This document shows positions 1 to 4,726 of a stretch of DNA of 5,635 nucleotides, one piece after another. This DNA comes from Peptococcaceae bacterium UBA2264 (GTDB lineage: Bacteria; Bacillota; Desulfitobacteriia; Desulfitobacteriales; Desulfitobacteriaceae). The notes under the pieces are model-generated. The model was not told the DNA's origin. It saw only the letters and a program-made list of their open reading frames with translations, and searched no databases. The stretch is from the NCBI GenBank assembly GCA_002347475.1, contig DDXI01000166.1, positions 1-5,635 of the forward strand. Direction: 5' to 3'. The position numbers were made by a program, and so were the translations under genes. Position 1 is the first letter of the stretch; every line of letters begins with the position of its first letter.

Positions 1-2
1 TT

Positions 3-227
3 GTTTTTGCCGGGTTTAACAGCAAAGCAGACCTGGTCAATCAGTGGGGGATGCATGTCTTTATCGAAGACTATCTGGTTAATGCCCAAACCATAGCGGA
101 CAGCGGTGTTCCCGTCCTGCTCTTAAATGCTACCTATAACCAGGGGGAATTACCCACAGAGATTATTCGTTGTCACAGCTGGCAGGATCTTCTGGTGGAA
201 ATCCACCGTCTGGATTCAGCTTTGTAA
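3..227 (+). CDS. HAD-fold 5'(3')-nucleotidase-like protein, C-terminal fragment
   Basis: This is an open frame running in from the left edge, with 74 codons visible before the TAA at 225-227; the start lies outside the window. The visible protein reads ...WGMHVFIEDYLVNAQ..., then SGVPVLLLNATYNQG and a closing SWQDLLVEIHRL helix. The 'FIED' followed by 'A..IA..GVPVLLL...YNQG' is the pattern I associate with the C-terminal half of the NT5C/YqfW-type HAD nucleotidases. In that family the acidic motif IV helps hold the catalytic Mg2+, and the enzymes dephosphorylate (deoxy)nucleotides in the cytoplasm. The nucleophile Asp motif (DxDxT/V) is not in view, so substrate and activity cannot be judged. 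The gene converges on murC and ends 17 bases before a strong hairpin terminator. The family call is from memory of the motif. Another HAD-like hydrolase is possible. Confidence 0.6.
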   Translation, partial: VFAGFNSKADLVNQWGMHVFIEDYLVNAQTIADSGVPVLLLNATYNQGELPTEIIRCHSWQDLLVEIHRLDSAL

Positions 228-243
228 TTCGCTCAACAATAAA

Positions 244-281
244 GAAGAGCACTCCGGAATTATCCGGGGTGCTCTTTAACT
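244..281. terminator. Bidirectional intrinsic terminator between the nucleotidase and murC
   Basis: The arms at 245-258 and 263-276 form a 14-bp stem (one T:G wobble, 253/268) closed by the 4-base loop ATTA. The plus-strand side continues CTTTAACTCTTT, and the minus-strand side continues CTTCTTTATTG. Each is moderately T-rich, so the hairpin can end both the rightward nucleotidase transcript and the leftward murC transcript. The U-tracts are interrupted, so efficiency is uncertain; the stem itself is clear. Confidence 0.85.
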
Positions 282-328
282 CTTTAGCAGTTGAATTAAT
301 GAATTATGACCTGCTGACTGCAGGATTA

Positions 329-1678
329 CTAACAGACCAGGTCCAGGCCCACCTTATAGATATCTCCGGCACCCAGGGTCAGAACCAAATCTTCAGGAGC
401 CAGAGTTTGAGTCATATAGGATTTGATAGCCTCTATTGTCCCAATATAAATAGCCTGGATGCCCTGTTTTTGGATCAGTTCCGCTAAAATCAGGGAAGAG
501 ATCTTCTGGGAATCCTTTTCCCGGGCGGAAGCGAAGATATCAGCGACGACAACCTCATCGGCAGACTGGAAAGCACGGGAGAAGTCCTGCAGAAATTTTT
601 CTGTACGGCTGAAAGTATGAGGCTGAAAAATAGCCCGGATACGGCGGTTAGGGAAAGAAAGACGGGCTCCTTCCAGGGTAGTACGAATTTCCGTGGGATG
701 GTGAGCATAGTCATCAACTATCAGGGCGCCGTTCCGGACTCCAAGATGTTCGAAACGCCGTTTGGTGCCGGTGTAATGACTGAGACTGCTGAAAATTTGC
801 GGCAGGGGTATGCCGATTTCCCGGCAGAAGGCCATAGCGGCCAGGGCATTCATAATATTGTGCTTGCCGTAGACATTGAGCACCAAATCCCCGGCATATT
901 TACCGTCAGCATATATTTTCATAGTGCTGACTTCATCTTTACAGCAGATGTCAGCTGCCCGGATACCGGCAGCAGCAGACAGCCCGAAGGTCGTGATGGC
1001 GGCCGGGCCTTGAATAGCCTGACAATTGGGATCATCAGCAGACATAAAGATATGGCCCTGAGCAGAAACCTTTCCGGCCATTTCCTGGAAGGCCAGGATC
1101 ACATCCTGCAGGTCCCGGAAATAGTCCGGATGGTCGAAATCAATATTAGTGATAATCAGGTATTCCGGGGAGTAGTTTAGAAAATGGCGCCGGTATTCGC
1201 AGGATTCTGCCAGAAAAAATTCTCCCTGGCCGGAATGGGCGTTGCCTCCCAGACTGGGTACATTACTGCCGACAACTATGGTGGGATCGAGTCCGGCCTC
1301 CATCAAAATCAGACCGATCATCGCGGTGGTGGTTGTCTTGCCATGAGTACCGGTAACAGCTATGCCTCGCTTTTTGAACATCAGGCGGCCGAGGTATTGC
1401 GGATACGAAAGGACCGGAATCTTGAGTTCCTTAGCCCGGGCGATCTCCGGGTGCAAATCATTATAAGCCGGTGAAGCTACAACCAAATCGGCTTGCTCCA
1501 CATTGCTGGCTGCAAAAGGCAGGACCTGGATTTGGGCCTTTTCCAGGATGATATCTGTAAAAAAGCGTTCTTCAATATCGGAACCGGTGATAGTCGCCCC
1601 TTCTATTTCTGCGCTCACCTGCGCCAGGGCACACATGCCTGAACCCTTTATGCCGACAAAATGTATATGTAATGTCAA
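329..1678 (-). CDS. murC: UDP-N-acetylmuramate--L-alanine ligase (MurC), TTG start
   Basis: MurC is the cytoplasmic ATP-dependent ligase that adds L-alanine to UDP-MurNAc, the first amino acid of the peptidoglycan stem peptide. The 449-residue length is normal for the family. In order: the N-terminal UDP-binding Rossmann motif GIKGSGM (9-15); the P-loop TGTHGKTTTT (109-118); a Mg2+/carbamate region ESCEY (158-162) with NIDFDHPDYF (178-187, including His183); YGKHNIMNALA (270-280); TGTKRRFEHLG (303-313); DDYAHHPTEI (322-331); and FQPHTFSRT (351-359), followed by GAGDIYKVG near the end. The ESCEY motif replaces the EADESD of proteobacterial MurC, as I recall for clostridial forms. The start codon is TTG. 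The next in-frame Met is residue 15 and would remove the glycine-rich motif. An AGAAGGGAAG ribosome-binding stretch precedes the TTG across a T-run. The gene stands alone, with its own promoter and terminator, and is not in a dcw cell-wall cluster here. Confidence 0.95.
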   Translation of the reverse strand: MTLHIHFVGIKGSGMCALAQVSAEIEGATITGSDIEERFFTDIILEKAQIQVLPFAASNVEQADLVVASPAYNDLHPEIARAKELKIPVLSYPQYLGRLMFKKRGIAVTGTHGKTTTTAMIGLILMEAGLDPTIVVGSNVPSLGGNAHSGQGEFFLAESCEYRRHFLNYSPEYLIITNIDFDHPDYFRDLQDVILAFQEMAGKVSAQGHIFMSADDPNCQAIQGPAAITTFGLSAAAGIRAADICCKDEVSTMKIYADGKYAGDLVLNVYGKHNIMNALAAMAFCREIGIPLPQIFSSLSHYTGTKRRFEHLGVRNGALIVDDYAHHPTEIRTTLEGARLSFPNRRIRAIFQPHTFSRTEKFLQDFSRAFQSADEVVVADIFASAREKDSQKISSLILAELIQKQGIQAIYIGTIEAIKSYMTQTLAPEDLVLTLGAGDIYKVGLDLVC

Positions 1679-1684
1679 AAAAAA

Positions 1685-1697
1685 TCTTCCCTTCTCA
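1685..1697 (-). promoter_or_regulatory. Ribosome binding site supporting the TTG start of murC
   Basis: On the minus strand GAGAAGGGAAGA lies immediately upstream of six T residues and then TTG. The AGAAGG core sits about 11 bases from the TTG and the GGGAAG part closer. It is an adequate but not ideal Shine-Dalgarno site, and there is no competing ATG nearby that keeps the Rossmann motif. It supports the TTG start at 1676-1678. Confidence 0.6.
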
Positions 1698-1723
1698 ATG
1701 TCTGATAGTAAACCCTGTCTTCC

Positions 1724-1753
1724 ATTATACCTAATCCAAGGCAGAAAAGTACA
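1724..1753 (-). promoter_or_regulatory. Probable sigma-A promoter for murC
   Basis: Reading the minus strand, a perfect TATAAT (1724-1729) lies about 46 bases upstream of the murC start codon. The best upstream hexamer at 18 bases is TGTACT, a poor -35 match, so the call rests on the -10 box and on the position between the upstream gene's terminator and murC. Confidence 0.55.
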
Positions 1754-1860
1754 TCTCTTGCTCAGAAATTTTAGGACCGGAATAAAGAATTCCGCTAATT
1801 ATCGGAAAATCCGGGCAGCCATATTTAAAATATTAAAAACAGGTATACTTCGGCAGAATC

Positions 1861-1909
1861 AAAAATCACCCGGACCTTACGACTGCAGCCGTTCGGATCC
1901 GGGTGATTT
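1861..1909 (-). terminator. Intrinsic terminator of the carboxyltransferase gene
   Basis: The 12-base arms at 1863-1874 and 1898-1909 are perfectly complementary (AAATCACCCGGA / TCCGGGTGATTT). They enclose a 23-base loop with some internal pairing. On the minus strand the stem ends directly in a T-run (complement of 1861-1865). It lies 34 bases beyond the carboxyltransferase stop codon and upstream of the murC promoter, which separates the two genes transcriptionally. Confidence 0.88.
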
Positions 1910-1942
1910 ACTGTTGTTGGCAATTAGTTGCTGTTAATCAGC

Positions 1943-3283
1943 TTATTTTTTTTTGTTTTTGATGAATTCTTCAGCAACTTGCGGGAACATGAGGTAAGTC
2001 AGGACGTCTTCGTCACTGTCGGTTATGTTTTTAATCTGTTCCTTGGTTGCGTCGAAGACAGGCTCTAAGGTATCGGCATAACGGCCCGGGACGGGAACTT
2101 TCTTTCTGAGAGCTTTCTTGGCAACTTCCGGATTGATCGGACCGGGAACTTTGCCGTATTCGCCCATGAAGTAGTTGATAACTTCTTTAATGATCATCTT
2201 GTAGGGTTCGCCGGCCAGAACATTCATAACAGCCTGGGTGCCAACGATCTGGCTGGTTGGGGTTACGAGCGGAGGATAGCCCAAGTCTTTGCGGACTCTG
2301 GGAACTTCGTTAAGCACAGCATCCAGCTTGTCGATAGCGTTTTGTGCTTTGAGCTGGGAGATCAGGTTGGTCAGCATGCCGCCGGGGATTTGGTAAACGA
2401 GGCCTTCGGGTTGAGGGGTAAGAATAGAAGTGTCCAGCAGTCCGGAGGCAATCGCTTCTGCTCTGATTGGTTTGAAGTAATCATTGACAGTCTTTAATCT
2501 GACTGGGTCGAGGCCAGTTTCATAGCCGGCATCCAATAAGGCGAAATTCAAAGCCTCGGTAGGCGGTTGGGAAGTACCGCTGGAGAAACTGGAAATAGCA
2601 CAGTCAATACCGTCTACGCCTGCTCTGACTGCTTCCCAGTAGGACATTTCAGCAATGCCATTGGAACAGTGACAATGTAATTGAATCGGAATCTTTACAA
2701 CCGATTTTAAGTCCTTGATGAGTTCATAGGCAACCGTAGGCATGAGCAGACCGGCCATATCTTTGATACAAATGGAGCTGGCACCCATTTCTTCGATTTG
2801 CTTTGCCAGATTTTCGTAATTCTTAACATCATGGATGGGGCTGACTGTGTAAACGATTGTACCTTGAGCATGGGCGCCTCGTTTCACAACTTCTTCCATG
2901 GCAACCCGGATATTGTTCAGGTCATTCAGGGCATCGAAAACACGCACAATGTCAATACCAGTTCCTACAGCATGTTGGATGAATTTCCTGACGAATTCAT
3001 CAGGATAATGTTTATAGCCAAGGACGTTTTGACCTCTAAGAAGCATTTGCAGCTTGGTATTCTTAACAATTGCTTTGGTCTTTCTCAGTCTATCCCAGGG
3101 ATCTTCATTGAGGAACCGGATACAGGAGTCGTAAGTAGCTCCGCCCCACATTTCAATCGAATTGTAACCGACTTTATCCATTTCTTCGAGGATAGGGGCA
3201 AACTGTTCGAATTTCATTCTGGTAGCGATCAATGATTGGTTACCGTCTCTCAAGACAGTTTCAGTAAAATTTACTTTTCTCAT
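1943..3283 (-). CDS. Biotin-dependent carboxyltransferase subunit (OadA / PycB / transcarboxylase 5S-like) without a biotinyl domain
   Basis: This 446-residue cytoplasmic protein has the HMGL-like TIM-barrel carboxyltransferase domain (about 3-270) followed by the conserved PYC_OADA C-terminal domain (about 285-440). Metal and catalytic residues are visible: Asp13 in ETVLRDGNQS, Lys174 in ICIKDMAG (the lysine carbamylated in the family), and His203/His205 in LHCHCSNG. The family moves CO2 between carboxybiotin and a 2-oxoacid such as pyruvate/oxaloacetate. The HCHC-type metal motif resembles the 5S subunit of methylmalonyl-CoA carboxyltransferase as much as OadA, whose motif is usually HTHD. 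The protein ends in a short Lys-rich tail with no biotin-attachment (AMKM-like) domain, so a separate biotin carrier must be supplied from elsewhere. It starts at ATG behind a strong TGAGGTGA site (3288-3295). Whether the partner is a Na+ pump, pyruvate carboxylase or transcarboxylase cannot be decided from this window; 'oadA' or 'pycB' would both be guesses. Confidence 0.92.
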   Translation of the reverse strand: MRKVNFTETVLRDGNQSLIATRMKFEQFAPILEEMDKVGYNSIEMWGGATYDSCIRFLNEDPWDRLRKTKAIVKNTKLQMLLRGQNVLGYKHYPDEFVRKFIQHAVGTGIDIVRVFDALNDLNNIRVAMEEVVKRGAHAQGTIVYTVSPIHDVKNYENLAKQIEEMGASSICIKDMAGLLMPTVAYELIKDLKSVVKIPIQLHCHCSNGIAEMSYWEAVRAGVDGIDCAISSFSSGTSQPPTEALNFALLDAGYETGLDPVRLKTVNDYFKPIRAEAIASGLLDTSILTPQPEGLVYQIPGGMLTNLISQLKAQNAIDKLDAVLNEVPRVRKDLGYPPLVTPTSQIVGTQAVMNVLAGEPYKMIIKEVINYFMGEYGKVPGPINPEVAKKALRKKVPVPGRYADTLEPVFDATKEQIKNITDSDEDVLTYLMFPQVAEEFIKNKKK

Positions 3284-3287
3284 CTTT

Positions 3288-3295
3288 TCACCTCA
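3288..3295 (-). promoter_or_regulatory. Strong ribosome binding site of the carboxyltransferase gene
   Basis: TGAGGTGA on the minus strand, four bases before the ATG at 3281-3283. The same octamer precedes the Cys-rich gene at 4179, so it seems to be a preferred site in this genome. Confidence 0.85.
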
Positions 3296-3338
3296 TATAA
3301 ATATTAATAGCTGAGTCACAACTTATGCATCATCCACT

Positions 3339-3366
3339 ATCTTAGCATAAATTCGTAATATTTCAA
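3339..3366 (-). promoter_or_regulatory. Extended -10 promoter for the carboxyltransferase gene
   Basis: On the minus strand TTGAAA (3361-3366) is followed after 16 bases by TAAGAT (3339-3344), with the extended -10 element TATGC directly before it. The predicted transcription start lies about 50 bases before the ATG. The leader is AT-rich with no obvious riboswitch. Confidence 0.65.
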
Positions 3367-3523
3367 GAAGCAGAGAAAATTTTGTGTATAATATAATAAT
3401 ATCGTCTTTATTATCATATTTTGTTGAGAAACGAGCTCTGAAACCTTGGCTATCCTTGACTGCCCTGCTTGCCAAAATCCTCTGCTGCAGGAAATCCGCT
3501 CCAATATCATGGACAAAAGTGTC
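3367..3523. other. Intergenic stretch between divergent genes; possible short gene remnant
   Basis: The whole gap between the carboxyltransferase and the ArsC-like gene is 3284-3617 (334 bases), and the central part holds no convincing gene. The plus strand carries an AT-rich TATAAT (3387-3392) without a good -35 box. It is followed by an open frame from 3428 to the TGA at 3539-3541, with no ATG at its beginning and no ribosome binding site. That frame encodes a CPACQNPLLQ stretch and then a short helix-like tail. It could be a decayed coding fragment or chance. The minus-strand open frames over this stretch have no recognisable features. Confidence 0.3.
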
Positions 3524-3552
3524 TTGCTGCCTCTGGGCTGATGTAGTATATT
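3524..3552 (+). promoter_or_regulatory. Promoter for the ArsC/Spx-like gene
   Basis: TTGCTG (3524-3529), a 17-base spacer, then TATATT (3547-3552). This gives a predicted start near 3559 and a leader of about 60 bases. Spacing is ideal and both hexamers are good matches; it is read by eye only. Confidence 0.6.
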
Positions 3553-3562
3553 TTATTAAGCA

Positions 3563-3592
3563 TATTCCCAAAGATATTCCCTGATTGGGAAT
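3563..3592 (+). repeat. ATTCCC direct and inverted repeats in the leader of the ArsC-like gene
   Basis: Two direct copies of ATATTCCC-like sequence (ATTCCC at 3564-3569 and 3576-3581, 12-base period) are followed by an inverted copy GGGAAT (3587-3592). The inverted copy can pair with either direct copy: ATTCCCA with TGGGAAT over a 15-base loop, or ATTCCC with GGGAAT over a 5-base loop. It sits just after the predicted transcription start, so it could be an operator or a leader RNA switch; neither is shown. Confidence 0.45.
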
Positions 3593-3617
3593 GAAAGCAA
3601 CGGAGAGAAACAGAGAA

Positions 3618-3956
3618 ATGAATATCCAGATATTCGGTATCAAGAAATGCTTCGAGACCAAAAAAGCTGAGCGTTACTTTAAAGAAAGAAAAATTCGTTA
3701 TCAATTTATCGATTTGGCTGTGAAAGGATTAAGCAAGGGAGAATTGCAGAGTGTCAAAGCGGCTGTTGGCTTGAATAATCTCCTTAACAGCAAATCCCGG
3801 GATTACAAAAGATTGAATATGGACCGTATTATTACGGCGTCTGTCCGGGAAGAGCTTCTCTTCAATAACCCCGGCCTTTACAGGACACCGATTGTCCGCA
3901 ATGGCCAACAGGCTACGGTAGGCTCCGAACCAACTGTCTGGGAGTCCTGGGATTGA
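3618..3956 (+). CDS. ArsC/Spx-fold thioredoxin-like protein, single-cysteine
   Basis: This 112-residue protein has the length and pattern of the ArsC/YffB/Spx family: a beta-strand MNIQIFG, then an active-site Cys11 in KKCFETKKAERYF, then KIRYQFIDL, a helical middle, and the segment LYRTPIVRNG (about 87-96) with the family's cis-proline (Pro91) and nearby arginines. The family includes glutaredoxin-coupled arsenate reductases and the redox regulator Spx. Here only one Cys is in the motif (CFET, not CxxC), so an Spx-type CxxC switch is absent. No ars genes are nearby, and an arsenate-reductase role is not supported by context. I chose the ATG at 3618 because family members begin one strand before the Cys; GGAGAG about ten bases upstream is a fair ribosome site. 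The in-frame ATG at 3585 would add 11 residues of uncharacteristic sequence. The gene has its own promoter and terminator. The cellular substrate is unknown. Confidence 0.82.
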   Translation: MNIQIFGIKKCFETKKAERYFKERKIRYQFIDLAVKGLSKGELQSVKAAVGLNNLLNSKSRDYKRLNMDRIITASVREELLFNNPGLYRTPIVRNGQQATVGSEPTVWESWD

Positions 3957-4004
3957 AAGGGAAGGTAACAAAAGCAATTTCGCTTCTGTCGCCTTCCCTT
4001 TTTG
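3956..4004 (+). terminator. Intrinsic terminator after the ArsC-like gene
   Basis: The arms AAAGGGAAGG (3956-3965) and CCTTCCCTTT (3992-4001) pair perfectly over 10 bp, with a small internal AAGC/GCTT hairpin, and run into TTTTTG. The stem begins at the last base of the stop codon. This isolates the ArsC-like gene from the Cys-rich operon downstream. Confidence 0.85.
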
Positions 4005-4096
4005 TTTCGGGTGAATTACTCTTGTCGCCTTTAATTAAACCAGGCCACAACGACACGGCGCACATAAGGGTTAATAATTTATTAGAAAATTTGTTA

Positions 4097-4126
4097 TTGC
4101 CATCCTCACAAGACATAGGCTATAAT
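4097..4126 (+). promoter_or_regulatory. Promoter of the Cys-rich/82-aa operon
   Basis: TTGCCA (4097-4102), an 18-base spacer and a perfect TATAAT (4121-4126), with AT-rich sequence upstream (4071-4096) that could act as an UP element. The predicted start is near 4133, inside the LexA-like box that follows. Confidence 0.75.
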
Positions 4127-4127
4127 A

Positions 4128-4141
4128 AGAACACATGTTCG
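4128..4141 (+). promoter_or_regulatory. LexA (DinR) SOS box overlapping the transcription start
   Basis: AGAACACATGTTCG matches the Gram-positive LexA consensus CGAACRNRYGTTCG (established for Bacillus subtilis) at every position except the first. Both half-sites GAAC (4129-4132) and GTTC (4137-4140) are exact, and the centre ACAT fits RNRY. It begins two bases after the -10 box and covers the predicted start, the expected position for a repressor operator. Control by LexA is inferred from sequence alone; lexA itself is not in the window. Confidence 0.75.
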
Positions 4142-4178
4142 GTATAAGCAAATAAATGTACTGTGAGGTGAGTAATTA

Positions 4179-4340
4179 ATGAAAGATCTTTGCTCAAACT
4201 GCAGCCAGAAGGAATACTGCCTCCAACCCTGCGGGCAGTGGCTGATTGCCCATGATAAATGTCCGGTCTGCCAAAATAAACTGGTTCAGCGCTCTGGCTG
4301 TACGGAGTGTATCACCGGAGATTGGGCCAAGTGTGGCTGA
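4179..4340 (+). CDS. Cysteine-rich 53-residue protein of unknown function, putatively SOS-regulated
   Basis: A short protein beginning MKDLCSNCSQ with nine cysteines in 53 residues: Cys5, 8, 14, 18, 28, 31, 41, 44 and 52. The arrangement is CxxC-x5-C-x3-C in the first half, then CPVC (28-31) and CTEC (41-44) forming a zinc-ribbon-like pair, and a last Cys next to the C-terminus. It has no signal peptide or membrane segment, so it is presumably cytoplasmic and binds zinc or an Fe-S cluster. The start is well supported: TGAGGTGA (4164-4171) lies seven bases before the ATG. It follows a LexA-box promoter and is separated by one base from the next gene, which implies translational coupling. I do not recognise the family. 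It could be a metal-dependent nucleic-acid-binding protein or a small adaptor; the coding call rests on ribosome site, promoter and cysteine spacing. Confidence 0.78.
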   Translation: MKDLCSNCSQKEYCLQPCGQWLIAHDKCPVCQNKLVQRSGCTECITGDWAKCG

Positions 4341-4341
4341 G

Positions 4342-4590
4342 ATGAGAGTACTTATGCGCCCTGTGGAAATGCTGGCCTGGTTTAAGAAAGAAGGAGATCC
4401 TGTTCCGCTGCGCTTTAAGGATAACGGGGTGGAGTTTAAGGTTGAGCAGGTTATTGCCCGATCCTGGGATAAGCGGGCCGGTAACCGCATGCTGGTTTTC
4501 CAGTGTCAGAGCGAGATCAACGGCGAGCTGAAACGCTTTGAATTAAGGTTTGAGTTAATGACCTGCAAATGGTTTTTGTACAAGATCTAA
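4342..4590 (+). CDS. Conserved-looking hypothetical protein, 82 residues, second gene of the putative SOS operon
   Basis: A small soluble protein rich in beta-strand patterns: PVPLRFKDNGVEFKVEQVI (about 20-38), GNRMLVFQCQSEING (47-61), and the closing FELRFELMTCKWFLYKI (66-82). It resembles, from memory, small uncharacterised proteins of clostridia that share a 'GNRML.F.CQS....FEL.YEL.TC.W.LYK' signature. It is also reminiscent in layout (strand, 'V..I', terminal W.LY) of small proteins encoded beside Y-family polymerases; that link is tentative. The ATG at 4342 begins one base after the preceding TGA (TGAGATG). No separate good ribosome site exists, so it is probably translated by coupling. 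An in-frame ATG at 4354 is an alternative start. The stop is TAA at 4588-4590. It shares the upstream LexA-type operator. Function is unknown. Confidence 0.8.
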   Translation: MRVLMRPVEMLAWFKKEGDPVPLRFKDNGVEFKVEQVIARSWDKRAGNRMLVFQCQSEINGELKRFELRFELMTCKWFLYKI

Positions 4591-4629
4591 GGCAGTTTTT
4601 ATTGAAGGATTTTATTAGCGGCTCTCTTT

Positions 4630-4657
4630 TTGTTGCTTTATAGATGTTGGCTATTAT
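4630..4657 (+). promoter_or_regulatory. Probable promoter for the MBL-fold hydrolase gene
   Basis: TTGTTG (4630-4635), a 16-base spacer and TATTAT (4652-4657), about 70 bases before the start codon. Each hexamer is a partial match. No clear terminator follows the 82-aa gene, so some read-through from the SOS operon is also possible. Confidence 0.45.
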
Positions 4658-4673
4658 CCTTAAGAAGGATAAT
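4653..4673 (+). repeat. Perfect palindrome overlapping the MBL gene promoter
   Basis: ATTATCCTT (4653-4661), a 3-base centre AAG, then AAGGATAAT (4665-4673): a perfect 9-base inverted repeat that covers the -10 box and the predicted start. It is not followed by a T-run, so it is a poor terminator and better explained as an operator for an unidentified dimeric regulator, or as an RNA hairpin in the leader. Confidence 0.55.
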
Positions 4674-4726
4674 CAGCTTCGATCCAGAAATCCCTTGGAA
4701 AGAAATAAGGAGAGAAGGAGTGCAAA

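Noticed and set aside
310..324. Small hairpin CCTGC/GCAGG just after the murC stop
   Set aside because: Only 5 bp and no T-run; the 14-bp hairpin at 245-276 is the credible terminator.
170..1937. Plus-strand open frames antisense to murC (170-487, 617-1180, 1184-1474, 1503-1937)
   Set aside because: They lie opposite a certain MurC with all catalytic motifs, show no family motifs or ribosome sites, and end where murC constraints end. They are shadows.
2798..3235. Plus-strand open frame opposite the carboxyltransferase
   Set aside because: Antisense to a well-conserved gene, no ribosome site, no recognisable domain.
3323..4116. Minus-strand open frames over the intergenic gap and the ArsC-like gene (3323-3661, 3507-3704, 3729-3977, 3913-4116)
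   Set aside because: They overlap the carboxyltransferase promoter region or the antisense of the ArsC-like gene, and have no domain signature or ribosome binding site.
3953..4147. 64-codon plus-strand open frame beginning at the stop of the ArsC-like gene
   Set aside because: It spans the intrinsic terminator, the promoter and the LexA-like box, which explain the sequence better than coding.
4246..4341. Upstream extension of the 82-aa protein to an ATG at 4246
   Set aside because: This would overlap the Cys-rich gene in another frame. The start at 4342, one base after the TGA, fits translational coupling and keeps a normal-looking N-terminus.
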